DNA of 64,000 nucleotides, taken from the NCBI GenBank assembly GCA_031425195.1, contig JANPIX010000006.1, forward strand, positions 83,231 to 147,230, given 5' to 3'. Below, one piece after another: positions 34,583-43,804 of this stretch (positions are counted from its first letter, which is position 1; each line of letters begins with the position of its first letter). This stretch comes from JANPIX01 sp031425195 (GTDB lineage: Bacteria > Pseudomonadota > Alphaproteobacteria > Rhodobacterales > Rhodobacteraceae). Below the pieces are notes generated by a model. That model saw nothing but the letters and a program-made list of their open reading frames with translations. It was not told the DNA's origin and ran no database searches. A program made the translations under genes and the position numbers.

Positions 34583-35325
34583 CGGCCCGATTGGCCCAGA
34601 TATCCCGCCACCCGATCAAATCGCATGGGCGCGAACGTCTGGGCCATGTCACGCTGCGCGCGGGGGAAACCCTTCCTTGGGATCGTCATTGGGCGGTGGC
34701 GCATGACGCCGCGCGGCTGGTGCCCGGCTGGAACCCTTGCGCCAACTTTTCGCGCGGGGCCAAGGCCCCTGCCCTGATGTCGATCGAGGCGCGGATTGAT
34801 GAAGACACGCGCGCGGTGACATTGACCGCACCGGGCAAACCGGACCTGCAGTTTCACCCTGACGAGGAGGCGGAGCTGCCCGCCTTTCTGGCATGGGTGA
34901 GCGACCTTAACCCGCCCGACCGTGCACAACCCGTGCGGATCGTGACGGCGGGGCGCGGTATGACGGATACAGATTTCGCCTCCATCTCCATACTGAACCT
35001 TGCGTCCAATGCGGCCCTTGGGGCCGAGATGGGCCAGTCGCTGGCACCCGAACGGTGGCGCGCCAATCTTTGGATTGACGGGGTTGACGCCTGGGCGGAA
35101 CGCGGCTGGATCGGACGAAAGATTGCGATTGGGGATGTTGTGCTGGATGTGATGGAACATATCGTCCGCTGCCGTGCGACGATGGTTGACCCGGCTACCG
35201 GCCTGATCGATGGCGATACGCTGACCGCGCTGAATACGGGTCATGGGCATCAGGAAATGGGGCTGTACGCGCGTGTGGTGACCGGCGGTACGATCACGCC
35301 GGGCGATCCGGTGGTGCTGCTATGA
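34579..35325 (+). CDS. MOSC domain-containing protein
   Basis: A 248-residue protein with the MOSC N-terminal beta-barrel ('ISRHPIKSHGRERLGHVTL' near 8-26) and the MOSC sulfur-carrier domain, including 'WRANLWIDGVDAWAERGWIG' near 158-177 and 'VRCRATMVDPATGLIDG' near 195. MOSC proteins handle sulfur or molybdenum cofactor; the conserved Cys is in 'VRCRAT'. ATG 34579 lies in the yidC stop, and the end overlaps the engB start, so all three are coupled. Confidence 0.9.
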   Translation: MTARLAQISRHPIKSHGRERLGHVTLRAGETLPWDRHWAVAHDAARLVPGWNPCANFSRGAKAPALMSIEARIDEDTRAVTLTAPGKPDLQFHPDEEAELPAFLAWVSDLNPPDRAQPVRIVTAGRGMTDTDFASISILNLASNAALGAEMGQSLAPERWRANLWIDGVDAWAERGWIGRKIAIGDVVLDVMEHIVRCRATMVDPATGLIDGDTLTALNTGHGHQEMGLYARVVTGGTITPGDPVVLL

Positions 35326-35972
35326 TCCTGCCCTTTCCGCTTTCCCCCGAACCGGAGGTCGAGGCCCGCGAAAAAGGCCGTCTGCTGTTTGCGGGGCCTG
35401 TCACCTTTGTCAAAGGGGTAGTGGCCATGTCTGGCCTGCCGCCGGCAGACCGTCTTGAAGTGTGTTTCGCGGGCCGGTCGAACGTGGGAAAATCAAGCCT
35501 GATCAATGCGCTGACCGGACGCAAGACTCTTGCCCGCGCTTCGAACACGCCGGGGCGGACGCAGGAGATAAACTATTTCGCCATGGCGGAAAGCCGGTAT
35601 CTGGTTGACCTTCCCGGTTACGGATACGCCGAAGCGCCGCTTGCCATCGTTGAAAAGTGGCAGCGCCTGCTGCGCGCCTATCTGGCAGGACGGCAAACGT
35701 TGCGCCGGGCCTTTGTGTTGATTGACACGCGGCATGGCGTCAAATCGGTGGACGAAGAAATCCTGTCGCTGCTGGACAAATCCGCCGTGACGTTTCAGGC
35801 CGTCCTGACCAAGGCCGACAAGGTAAGCCACGCCGAACGGGATGCCACCATCGAGCAGGTGCGTGAAGCACTGGCAAAACACCCGGCGGCCTATCCAGAA
35901 CTGGTGGTGACAAGTTCGGAAAAAGGCGACGGCATTGAAACGCTTCGCGCGATCATCGCCACGCTGGAGTGA
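35322..35972 (+). CDS. engB: Ribosome biogenesis GTP-binding protein YsxC/EngB
   Basis: A 216-residue GTPase needed for 50S assembly. G1 'AGRSNVGKSSLINAL' is near residue 51, G3 'LVDLPGYGYAEAP' near 94 and G4 'TKADKV' near 165. The length is normal. The start overlaps the MOSC gene stop by 4 bases. Confidence 0.95.
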   Translation: MILPFPLSPEPEVEAREKGRLLFAGPVTFVKGVVAMSGLPPADRLEVCFAGRSNVGKSSLINALTGRKTLARASNTPGRTQEINYFAMAESRYLVDLPGYGYAEAPLAIVEKWQRLLRAYLAGRQTLRRAFVLIDTRHGVKSVDEEILSLLDKSAVTFQAVLTKADKVSHAERDATIEQVREALAKHPAAYPELVVTSSEKGDGIETLRAIIATLE

Positions 35973-35987
35973 TGCACGGCAGCACGT

Positions 35988-36719
35988 CTAGACGTGCTGC
36001 GCGCCATTGACCTGAATCTCGGCGCCGGAAATATAGCTCGACTGGTCCGAACACAGAAACCAAATCGCGTCGGCAACTTCGCTCGTCTTGCCAAGGCGGC
36101 GCATGGGAAGCTGTTCGACAATCTTTTCGGTGCCGGGCGACAGGATCGCCGTATCCACCTCGCCCGGGGCGATAGCGTTGACGCGCACACCAAGGGGGCC
36201 AAAATCATGCGCCATTTCCCGCGTCAGGGCCGCGAGCGCCGCCTTTGACGTGGAATAGGCCGCGCCGGCAAAGGGATGCACGCGCGACCCTGCAATTGAG
36301 GTCACGTTGACGACAGACCCCTGCGCCGCCACCAGTTCATCCTGCAAGCCGCGCGCCAGAATGACCGAGGCAAAGAAGTTGACATGGAATACCTGCCCCC
36401 ACGTCCGCAAGTCGGTGTCGAGCGTCGTCAACCGTTTCCCGCCATCACCCTTCGGCGAAATGCCCGCGTTGTTGACCAAGGCGTGAAGCCTGCCGTTCAA
36501 CTTTGACTTGATGGTGGTAATCGCTTCGATTGTCTTGCTGGGGTCTGCAAGATCAAGCTGGATGTGGTTGTCTTCACCGCCGGGCCAAGGGCAGCGCGGA
36601 TCAAAGGGTTGCCGCGAACAGGTCAGGACGCGCCACCCTTCCGCGCCAAAGCGTTTCACCGTGGCGTGGCCAATGCCCCGGCTTGCGCCTGTCAGGACAA
36701 GAATTTTCTGTTCGGTCAT
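35988..36719 (-). CDS. SDR family oxidoreductase
   Basis: A 243-residue short-chain dehydrogenase/reductase. The cofactor motif is 'LTGASRGIGHATVKRF' near residue 8, with 'LVNNAGISPKGDGG' near 88, the catalytic Ser in 'NVTSIAGSRV' and the Tyr-x3-Lys in 'AAYSTSKAALAALTRE' near 157. An Arg after the glycine motif suggests NADP(H) use. ATG 36719 has GGGA upstream. Substrate unknown. Convergent with engB. Confidence 0.92.
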   Translation of the reverse strand: MTEQKILVLTGASRGIGHATVKRFGAEGWRVLTCSRQPFDPRCPWPGGEDNHIQLDLADPSKTIEAITTIKSKLNGRLHALVNNAGISPKGDGGKRLTTLDTDLRTWGQVFHVNFFASVILARGLQDELVAAQGSVVNVTSIAGSRVHPFAGAAYSTSKAALAALTREMAHDFGPLGVRVNAIAPGEVDTAILSPGTEKIVEQLPMRRLGKTSEVADAIWFLCSDQSSYISGAEIQVNGAQHV

Positions 36720-36833
36720 GTGCAGCATTCCCTTTTCGCTAATCCTTAGCATTGTTGTCAGGAAAGGCAAGACAACCCGGACTTGGCACAGACAAGCAAA
36801 GCCGTTAGCTATCGATCGCAACTGAAGGTTCCG

Positions 36834-37730
36834 ATGAAAAAGCAGATCGACATGAACGCATCCATTCAGACGGCCCGGACCTTGTCCGAGGCGCTTCCTT
36901 ATCTGCAACGCTATTCAGGGGCGGTGGTTGTCGTGAAATTCGGCGGCAACGCCATGGGGGACGAGGCCGCGATGGCGGAATTCGCGCGCGACATCGTGCT
37001 GATGCGGCAGGTTGGGGTGAACCCGGTTGTGGTGCACGGCGGCGGACCGATGATCAACCAGATGCTTGAAAAGCTTGGCATCAAGTCGGAGTTTGTGCGC
37101 GGCAAGCGGGTGACGGACAAGGCCACAGTCGAAGTGGTGGAGATGATTCTGTCGGGCCTTGTGAACAAGCGGATCGTGCAGGCGATCAACGATCAGGGCG
37201 GGCGCGCCGTCGGCATTTCCGGCAAGGACGATGATCTGATGGTGTGCGAGGCGGACGACCCTGAACTGGGGTTCGTTGGCCGTCCGGTTGAAATGAATGT
37301 GCAGGTGCTTCGCGATCTGTACAACGCGGGCATCATTCCGGTTGTGGCCCCGGTGGCAACGGGGATGGCCGACAACGAAACGTTCAACGTAAACGGCGAT
37401 ACGGCGGCCGGCGCGATCGCCGGCGCGCTGCAGGCAGACCGTTTGTTGTTGCTGACCGATGTGGCGGGGGTCAAGAACGCTGCGGGCGAGGTTGTGACTG
37501 CACTGACGCCTGACGAAGTGCGCGAGATGATGGAAAGCGGCGTCATCGGCGGCGGCATGATTCCAAAGGTGGAAACAGCGTTGGCGGCGCTTGCCGAAGG
37601 GGTCCGCGCGGTGACGATTCTGGACGGCCGGGTGCCCAATGCCTGCCTTCTGGAATTGTTCACGGATCACGGTGCTGGCAGCCAGATCCGGACGACGGAA
37701 CCGCGCGTCAAGCCGCGACTGCGCCGTTGA
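36834..37730 (+). CDS. argB: Acetylglutamate kinase
   Basis: A 298-residue N-acetylglutamate kinase, second step of arginine biosynthesis. Family features: 'VVVKFGGNAMGDEAAM' near residue 28, 'VVVHGGGPMINQML' near 64, 'NVNGDTAAGAIAGAL' near 184 and 'MIPKVETALAALAEGV' near 242. ATG 36834 is preceded by GAAGG at 5 bases. The stop overlaps a TTG start of the next gene. Confidence 0.96.
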   Translation: MKKQIDMNASIQTARTLSEALPYLQRYSGAVVVVKFGGNAMGDEAAMAEFARDIVLMRQVGVNPVVVHGGGPMINQMLEKLGIKSEFVRGKRVTDKATVEVVEMILSGLVNKRIVQAINDQGGRAVGISGKDDDLMVCEADDPELGFVGRPVEMNVQVLRDLYNAGIIPVVAPVATGMADNETFNVNGDTAAGAIAGALQADRLLLLTDVAGVKNAAGEVVTALTPDEVREMMESGVIGGGMIPKVETALAALAEGVRAVTILDGRVPNACLLELFTDHGAGSQIRTTEPRVKPRLRR

Positions 37731-38380
37731 CCCTTGATAAGATTGATGCCCTTGCGGCACAGGACCATCTGACGGTTCTGGGCGGCTTTGCCTGTTCGGG
37801 CGACCCCGATCTTCCTGCCGGGACGCAAACTCTGCTGCTGCTGGGGCCGCGTGAACCGGGCTTTTGGGCGCATGTAACAGCGCAGCCGGAATGGGATGGT
37901 GGGCCCGACCCGATTGACCGATGGTCGCGGCGGGCGGTCGGGCGTTTGGCTTGCGACCTGGGCGCAAAGGCGCTGTTTCCGTTTGGTGGTCCGCCCTGGC
38001 ATCCGTTTTACAAATGGGCACTGCGGACGGGCCGCGTGTGGGACAGCCCGGTTCGGTTGCTGGTCCACGATCATGCCGGGCTGATGGTCAGCTTTCGGGG
38101 TGCCCTTGCGTTGAAAACCGCCATTCCTATGGGCGACGTGGCGGCGGCGGCCCCGCCCTGCGCGACCTGCGTCAGTCAGCCTTGTCGTTCGGCCTGCCCA
38201 CCGCGTGCCTTGACGGATCAGGGGTATGACCTGCCGGTTTGCCACAGCTTTCTTGACCAACCCGCCGGTGTCACCTGCATGACACAAGGTTGTGCCGTGC
38301 GCAGGGCTTGCCCGGTGTCCCAAGCCTATGCAAGGATGCCTGAACAATCGGCGTATCACATGGGGCAATTCCACAAATGA
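37727..38380 (+). CDS. 4Fe-4S ferredoxin-like protein
   Basis: A 217-residue protein resembling the C-terminal iron-sulfur part of epoxyqueuosine reductase-like proteins. A cysteine cluster 'CATCVSQPCRSACPPRAL' is near residues 145-162 and two more groups follow ('MTQGCAVRRACPVSQAY'). A nucleotide-cofactor domain is not evident. The start is TTG at 37727 overlapping the argB stop, which is unusual but supported by the tight packing. The end overlaps the SixA gene by 4 bases. Function unknown. Confidence 0.75.
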   Translation: MTLDKIDALAAQDHLTVLGGFACSGDPDLPAGTQTLLLLGPREPGFWAHVTAQPEWDGGPDPIDRWSRRAVGRLACDLGAKALFPFGGPPWHPFYKWALRTGRVWDSPVRLLVHDHAGLMVSFRGALALKTAIPMGDVAAAAPPCATCVSQPCRSACPPRALTDQGYDLPVCHSFLDQPAGVTCMTQGCAVRRACPVSQAYARMPEQSAYHMGQFHK

Positions 38381-38883
38381 CCAAGCGTCTGATCCTGACC
38401 CGCCATGCCAAGTCAAGCTGGGACGATCCGCTGACGCCAGACCACGACCGCCCGCTGAACGAACGCGGAAAGGCCGCTGCGGCAGACCTTGGCGATTGGC
38501 TTGCGTCGCGAGGTTATATTCCGGAGGAAGTGCTGTGCTCTGACGCGCTGCGCACCCGCAAGACGTGGTCGGGGCTGGCCCCCGCCCTGCCCGGCACGCC
38601 GATCCTGAACCTGAAACCGGCGCTGTATCATGCCGGGCCCGATGTCATGCTGGCCGTGTTGCGTCATGCTGCGGCGGATACGGTAATGATCATCGGGCAC
38701 AATCCCGGTATCGCCGAATTCGCCGGGAAACTTGTGGCGACACGGCCCGTGAACCCGGAATTTGGCCGTTATCCCACTGGGGCGACGCTGGTGATGGATT
38801 TTGACATATCATCCTGGGATCAGGCCGGTTGGGGCCTTGGCGTCCCGATCGATTTCGTTATTCCGCGCGAACTGGCAATCTGA
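38377..38883 (+). CDS. SixA-like histidine phosphatase
   Basis: A 168-residue phosphohistidine phosphatase of the histidine-phosphatase superfamily: the catalytic 'LTRHAKSSWDDP' near residue 7, 'DHDRPLNERGKAAA' near 22 and the second His in 'VMIIGHNPGIAEFA' near 102. SixA removes phosphate from His of HPt domains or from the nitrogen PTS protein NPr. The target here is unknown. Confidence 0.9.
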   Translation: MTKRLILTRHAKSSWDDPLTPDHDRPLNERGKAAAADLGDWLASRGYIPEEVLCSDALRTRKTWSGLAPALPGTPILNLKPALYHAGPDVMLAVLRHAAADTVMIIGHNPGIAEFAGKLVATRPVNPEFGRYPTGATLVMDFDISSWDQAGWGLGVPIDFVIPRELAI

Positions 38884-38885
38884 AC

Positions 38886-38907
38886 GGGCGCGCGTTGCGG
38901 CGCGCCC
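38886..38907. terminator. Hairpin between convergent sixA-like and bztD-like genes
   Basis: Perfect 8-bp stem GGGCGCGC (38886-38893) / GCGCGCCC (38900-38907), loop GTTGCG. It lies directly after the SixA-like stop and before the end of the ABC transporter operon. It lacks a T-tract, so termination is possible but unproven. Confidence 0.5.
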
Positions 38908-38918
38908 TATGCAAAGGT

Positions 38919-39698
38919 TCAGTGGCCCAGAATCTGTGACAGGAACAGTTTGGTCCGGTCGCTTTTGGGGTTGTTGAAGAACTCTTTCGGTTCGTTCTGT
39001 TCGACGATCTGGCCCTGATCCATGAAGATCACGCGGTTCGCCACAGCCTGCGCAAAGCCCATTTCATGCGTGACGCAAATCATCGTCATGCCTTCTTGGG
39101 CGAGTTCGATCATCGTATCGAGCACTTCCTTGATCATTTCAGGGTCAAGCGCCGACGTCGGTTCATCGAACAACATGATCCGCGGCTTCATGCACAAGGA
39201 TCGCGCAATCGCCACGCGCTGCTGTTGACCGCCCGAAAGTTGGCCGGGGTATTTGTTCGCCTGTTCCGGGATCTTGACCTTGCGCAGGAAGTGCATGGCG
39301 GTTTCTTCAGCCTCGCGCTTGGGAATCTTGCGAACCCAGATCGGGGCGAGGGTGCAGTTTTCCAGAATCGTCAGATGCGGGAAAAGGTTGAAGTGTTGAA
39401 ACACCATCCCAACTTCGGAACGGACCTTGTCGATGTTCTTGAGGTCTGACGTCAGTTCGGTGCCATCAACAACGATCTGCCCGGCCTGATGTTCTTCCAG
39501 CCGGTTGATGCAGCGGATGAGCGTCGACTTGCCCGAGCCGGAAGGCCCGCAGATCACGATACGTTCGCCGCGGTTCACCGTCATGTCGATGTCGCGCAAC
39601 ACGTGGAACGTGCCGTACCATTTGTTCATTGCGACAATGCTGATCGCGACTTCGTCGCTGATCTTCATCTTGCTGGTGTCGAGGGCTGCTTCGGCCAT
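38919..39698 (-). CDS. bztD: Polar amino-acid ABC transporter ATP-binding protein (BztD/AapP-like)
   Basis: A 259-residue ABC ATPase: Walker A 'GPSGSGKSTLIRCINRLE' near residue 51, signature 'LSGGQQQRVAIARSL' near 160, Walker B 'IMLFDEPTSALDPE' near 180, and the switch His in 'VTHEMGFA'. It powers import of glutamate, glutamine, aspartate and related amino acids. Last gene of the four-gene operon. The symbol follows Rhodobacter bzt; aapP is the rhizobial name. Confidence 0.93.
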   Translation of the reverse strand: MAEAALDTSKMKISDEVAISIVAMNKWYGTFHVLRDIDMTVNRGERIVICGPSGSGKSTLIRCINRLEEHQAGQIVVDGTELTSDLKNIDKVRSEVGMVFQHFNLFPHLTILENCTLAPIWVRKIPKREAEETAMHFLRKVKIPEQANKYPGQLSGGQQQRVAIARSLCMKPRIMLFDEPTSALDPEMIKEVLDTMIELAQEGMTMICVTHEMGFAQAVANRVIFMDQGQIVEQNEPKEFFNNPKSDRTKLFLSQILGH

Positions 39699-39707
39699 GG
39701 GATGCTC

Positions 39708-41156
39708 CTACCGGTGGTCTGTCTTCAGCTTGCGTTCCAGATACATGGAGTATCGGGACATTCCAAAGCAGATGATGAAAAAGATGAGGCCGACGAAAAT
39801 GTAAGGCTCCCAGTAGATGCCTTTCCAGTTGATGTCGGCGCGAACGACCTGCGTGACGCCCTTGAGCGGGTCAAGCAGGCCGACAAAAGCCACCAGCGTG
39901 GTATCCTTGAACAGCCCGATGAACGACGACACGATGCCCGGAATGGCAATCTTGAGCGCCTGCGGCATGATGATCAGGCGCTGCGCCTGCCAGTAATCAA
40001 GACCAAGCCCGTCCGCCGCCTCGTACTGGCCGCGTGGCAGGGCGGCAAGGCCACCCCGGATCACCTCGGCGATATAGGCCGATGCGAACAGGGTGACGAG
40101 GATGATGACTCGCAGGATCAGGTCAAAGTTGGTGTTCGGCGGCAGGAAGTATTGGAGCAGCAGCGACGCCGTGAACAGCATGGTGATCAGCGGCACACCG
40201 CGGATGAATTCGATGAAACCGACGGACAGCGTCTTGATCAGGAACATGTCGGACTGACGACCCAGTGCCAGCAGGATGCCAATGGGAAGCGAGGCGGATA
40301 TCGCGGTGACGCCGATCACGAAGGCCAGAAGGAAGCCGCCAAACTGGTCACTGTCGATAGGCGTAAGGCCAAGCGGAAGAACAGCGTTGATTTCCGCGGC
40401 AAGCGGGGTCTGTGCAAACATCCACCACAGGCAGGCTGCGACGAAGCCAAGGCCAGTCGCCACCACAACGCCCAGCCTGCCGACCAAAAAGCGGTAAACA
40501 AGCGCGAGTACGCCAAAACCGAGCATCGCGACGACAGGCGACCACACCGACCCGCCCCACAGCAGGAAGAACGCGATTGCGGGGTAAAGCAAAGTGAAAA
40601 GGATCAGCTTCTTTGGCTGCCACACGGCGACGGCAATCAGCACAGCCATCAGGACCGTGGCCTGAATAAGATGTGGCGCCGTGGTGCCCAGGCCGATCAG
40701 TGCTGCCAGAAGGCAGACTGTAACGGCACCGAGCATCATCAGGATGTTGCGGCGGATGCCTGCGTAAAGAACGGGGGCCAGCGCCGCGAACAAAAGGGCA
40801 AAGGCCAGCACAGGACGCCAGTATTCAGCACTCGGGTAGAACCCGAACAGGAACTGATGCCAGCGTTCGCGGATCATCGCCCAACATGCGCCCGTTGCCC
40901 CTTCGCCGGCATTTGCCGCGACGATGGCACGACATTCCGCCAAAGAATTGGCGTTCCAAACGCCGTTCAGCAGCCATGGCAACAACCCCTGCAGCAGCAG
41001 GAACAGCGCTGTGATGCCAAGCAGCGTGAGGATCGTGTTCAGAGGCGAAGAGAACAGGTTGCTGCGGGCCCATTTGACGGCCCCGCGTTCGGATATGGGG
41101 GGCGCGCTGGGCCCAAGCATTTCACTGCGGACAAAGGTTTCCTGCATGGCGGTCAT
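39708..41156 (-). CDS. bztC: Polar amino-acid ABC transporter permease (BztC/AapM-like)
   Basis: A 482-residue permease, longer than generic HisM-type permeases because of an N-terminal half with extra membrane helices. The C-terminal 230 residues are the BPD_transp_1 domain with the coupling EAA loop 'EAADGLGLDYWQAQRLIIMP' near 418-437. Large permeases of this kind are a hallmark of Bzt/Aap transporters. It starts 1 base after the other permease gene ends. Confidence 0.92.
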   Translation of the reverse strand: MTAMQETFVRSEMLGPSAPPISERGAVKWARSNLFSSPLNTILTLLGITALFLLLQGLLPWLLNGVWNANSLAECRAIVAANAGEGATGACWAMIRERWHQFLFGFYPSAEYWRPVLAFALLFAALAPVLYAGIRRNILMMLGAVTVCLLAALIGLGTTAPHLIQATVLMAVLIAVAVWQPKKLILFTLLYPAIAFFLLWGGSVWSPVVAMLGFGVLALVYRFLVGRLGVVVATGLGFVAACLWWMFAQTPLAAEINAVLPLGLTPIDSDQFGGFLLAFVIGVTAISASLPIGILLALGRQSDMFLIKTLSVGFIEFIRGVPLITMLFTASLLLQYFLPPNTNFDLILRVIILVTLFASAYIAEVIRGGLAALPRGQYEAADGLGLDYWQAQRLIIMPQALKIAIPGIVSSFIGLFKDTTLVAFVGLLDPLKGVTQVVRADINWKGIYWEPYIFVGLIFFIICFGMSRYSMYLERKLKTDHR

Positions 41157-41157
41157 C

Positions 41158-42435
41158 TTAGCGCTCCTTCAGGCGGACGGAGTTGTTGAAGGCGTTCATG
41201 ACCGATGAAATGATCAGGCTGATCGTCAGGTAGATCGCCATCATCAGCAGCATGCATTCCAGTTCGCGGCCCGTCTGGTTCAGGGTAATCCCTCCCAGCG
41301 TACCGCGCAGATCCAGATAACTGACAGCGATACCCAGCGAGGTGTTCTTCGTCAGGTTCAGATACTGGCTGATCAGGGGCGGGATAATGACGCGCAGGGC
41401 TTGTGGCAGGATGATCAGGCTCATCGTGCGGCCGGGGCGAAGGCCAAGTGCAAAGGCCGCTTCGGATTGGCCCCGGCTGATGGCTATGATGCCCGCTCGC
41501 ACAACCTCGGCGATGAAGGCCCCGGTATAAAGGGACAGGGCAATCAGCATGGCGGTAAAGGCATGCGCGATGCTGATGCCACCCGCAAAGTTGAACTTGC
41601 CGAACACCGGGATGTCGAAGGCAAGGCCAAGAGCAGCAAGCAGAATGGCAATCGGCAGGATCAGAATGGCAAGGCTTTTCCACCAGGTCACCGGGCGAAC
41701 CCCGGTTTCTTCCTGAACGGCGCGGGCATTGCGCACCAGTCGTCGGTTGACAAGGAAGGACACGACAACCACGGCCAGAATGGCCAGGAAGTTGAAGTTG
41801 ATGGAAAAGTCACCCACCGCATAAGAGCCGAGCCCATGCGTGAAATAGGGGGCGGGCACGTTTGTGCCCTGATTGGTCAGCGCCACTGTTCCACCAAAGC
41901 TCATCGATGCCAGCGGCGGTTTGCCATCGGCGATCAGGGCGGCACTGGCCCGGAAATCGGCGGTGCTGGGCAGCAATTCCGACAGAATGACGTAAAACAG
42001 GATGATCCAAAGCAACAGCGGCACGTTGCGGAACATCTCGACATAAACCGTCATCAGGCGGCCCACGATCCAGTTATTGGACAATCGCAGCACGCCGGCG
42101 AAAACACCAAGGATGGTTGCGAATATGCAGCCAAACAACGCCAGCACCAGCGTATTGATCAACCCGACCATCGCGGCGCGAAAATGGTTGCTGTCGTTGG
42201 TGTAGGGGATCAGCGCCTGACCGATGTCATATCCTGTGCGGCTCCACAGGAAGCTGAAATTGATGTCCTTGTCCTTGGCGGCTAGGTTGACGATCGTGTT
42301 GTTCAACAGCCATGCCACACCCAGCAGCACGAGGATCAACACAACCACCTGAATGGTCATCGCCCGAAACCGGGTGTCGTATATAAGCATTGAGAGCCGA
42401 AAACCGTCTTTCGGCGCGTCTGCGGCCATAGCCAT
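41158..42435 (-). CDS. bztB: Polar amino-acid ABC transporter permease (BztB/AapQ-like)
   Basis: A 425-residue permease with the same extended layout: a first helix near residues 25-45, a periplasmic insert with 'GGTVALTNQGTNVPAPYFTH', and the EAA loop 'EAAFALGLRPGRTMSLIILP' near 322-341. It would form a heterodimer with the other permease. ATG 42435 has GGGGGA 7 bases upstream; the frame runs to 42513. Confidence 0.92.
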   Translation of the reverse strand: MAMAADAPKDGFRLSMLIYDTRFRAMTIQVVVLILVLLGVAWLLNNTIVNLAAKDKDINFSFLWSRTGYDIGQALIPYTNDSNHFRAAMVGLINTLVLALFGCIFATILGVFAGVLRLSNNWIVGRLMTVYVEMFRNVPLLLWIILFYVILSELLPSTADFRASAALIADGKPPLASMSFGGTVALTNQGTNVPAPYFTHGLGSYAVGDFSINFNFLAILAVVVVSFLVNRRLVRNARAVQEETGVRPVTWWKSLAILILPIAILLAALGLAFDIPVFGKFNFAGGISIAHAFTAMLIALSLYTGAFIAEVVRAGIIAISRGQSEAAFALGLRPGRTMSLIILPQALRVIIPPLISQYLNLTKNTSLGIAVSYLDLRGTLGGITLNQTGRELECMLLMMAIYLTISLIISSVMNAFNNSVRLKER

Positions 42436-42520
42436 CTGGTTTCCCCCTGATCTGATACGCCGCCCGGCTTTGCGCCAGTTATCTGTCAGGTTGCCCTGCC
42501 CACGGATCAGCACGTTGCCT

Positions 42521-42554
42521 CGAAAAAGGTGGGCGCGACCTGTTGGCCGCGCCC
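42521..42554 (-). terminator. Partial terminator after the binding-protein gene
   Basis: Minus strand: GGGCGCGGCC (42545-42554), loop AACA, GGTCGCGCCC (42531-42540), one mismatch, then ACCTTTTTC. It lies between bztA and bztB. Such attenuators commonly keep the binding protein in excess over the membrane subunits. Confidence 0.75.
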
Positions 42555-42570
42555 GGTTTGTTTGGTCAGA

Positions 42571-43587
42571 TCAACGGAACGGCGGAGCGTACTGAAGGCC
42601 GCCCTGTGTCCACAATGCGTTCAGGCCACGGGCCAGACCGATCGGAGTCGATTCACCGATGTTTGCGGCAAAGATTTCGCCGTAGTTGCCTGATGCAGCG
42701 ATGGCGCGCTTGGCCCATTCTGCATCAAGACCCAACATCGCGCCCATGTCGCCTTCAAGGCCAAGCAGGCGCTTGACTTCCGGGTCGGTGCTCGAGGTGG
42801 CGACTTCTTCGATATTGGCCTGCGTGATGCCTTTTTCCTCGGCTGCGAGCAGCGCGAAGAATGTCCAGCGCACAACATCGCCCCACTGGTTGTCGCCGTG
42901 ACGGACGACCGGACCCAGAGGTTCTTTCGAGATGATCTCGGGAAGGATGATGTGGTTGGCGGCATCCGCCAACGACGCACGCGACGCCGCAAGGCCGGAC
43001 GCGTCTGTCGTGTAGGCATCGCAAGCCCCGGCCGAATACTGGCGCAGTGCTTCGCTGTCATCAGCCACGTTCACAGGTGTGTAGCTGATGTTGTTGGCCT
43101 TGAAGAAGTCGGCCAGGTTCAGTTCGGTCGTGGTGCCGGTCTGGATACAGACAGTCGCGCCGTCCAGTTCCTTGGCCGACGAAACGCCCAGATCCTTTTT
43201 CACCATGAAGCCCTGACCGTCATAGTAGTTGACGGCGACGAAATCGAGCTTCAGGTCAGTGTCGCGCGAATAGGTCCAGGTGGAGTTCCGGACAAGCAGG
43301 TCAACCTCGCCCGACGCCAGGGCGGTAAAGCGGGTTTCGCCAGTTGTTGGAACGTATTTCACCTTGCTGGCGTCGCCCAGCACAGCGGCGGCGATTGCCT
43401 TGCACAGTGCCACGTCAAAGCCCTGATAGGCGCCCTGAGCGTCAGGAGCACCAAAACCAGTCAGACCCGTGTTTGATCCGCAGATCAGCTCTCCACGTGC
43501 TTTCACGTCGTCGAGCGTGGTCGCCGCCGCCATACCCGCCGTCAAAGCGGTGATGGCAAGCGTGCCCAACAATACGGATGTTTTCAT
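42571..43587 (-). CDS. bztA: Polar amino-acid ABC transporter periplasmic binding protein (BztA/AapJ-like)
   Basis: A 338-residue solute-binding protein. The signal peptide spans about residues 1-22 ('MKTSVLLGTLAITALTAGMA', cleavage after AAA-type). The mature start is 'TTLDDVKARGELICGSNTG', with 'GFDVALCKAIAAAVLGDASK' near 59-78 and 'RNSTWTYSRDT' near 100, where ligand-binding residues of this family lie. First gene of the operon, directing glutamate/aspartate/glutamine/asparagine uptake by analogy with Rhodobacter Bzt. Confidence 0.94.
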   Translation of the reverse strand: MKTSVLLGTLAITALTAGMAAATTLDDVKARGELICGSNTGLTGFGAPDAQGAYQGFDVALCKAIAAAVLGDASKVKYVPTTGETRFTALASGEVDLLVRNSTWTYSRDTDLKLDFVAVNYYDGQGFMVKKDLGVSSAKELDGATVCIQTGTTTELNLADFFKANNISYTPVNVADDSEALRQYSAGACDAYTTDASGLAASRASLADAANHIILPEIISKEPLGPVVRHGDNQWGDVVRWTFFALLAAEEKGITQANIEEVATSSTDPEVKRLLGLEGDMGAMLGLDAEWAKRAIAASGNYGEIFAANIGESTPIGLARGLNALWTQGGLQYAPPFR

Positions 43588-43657
43588 TGTTACCTCTTCC
43601 TGTGTGATCGCCGCGTTTGGGGCGACCTAGATGATGCGCCTGCAAAAGACGCGGAAA

Positions 43658-43686
43658 CTGACGGAGGGTTGAACCCTCTCAGTCAG
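43658..43686 (-). terminator. Interrupted inverted repeat upstream of bztA
   Basis: CTGAC (43658-43662) and GTCAG (43682-43686) flank GAGGGTT (43664-43670) / AACCCTC (43672-43678), which share a one-base centre. On the minus strand the dyad is followed by a T-rich stretch (TTTCCGCGTCTTTT). It could end the crcB-rluC-ATP12 transcript or form a regulatory hairpin in the bztA leader. Confidence 0.45.
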
Positions 43687-43804
43687 GACAGTTTCTGACA
43701 TCGCAGTTTCAAAGGTCAAGCGAAACGACACGGTGAAAAAATATACTGCAACATCACAGGTTTGCATCAATTTTAAGCCTTGGCCGGCAGGGTGCGCAGC
43801 AAAA

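Noticed and set aside
39489..41189. A 566-codon + strand frame opposite the ABC transporter permease
   Set aside because: Composition is the reverse complement of membrane-helix codons (Asp/Gln/His-rich); the permease on the minus strand is well supported.
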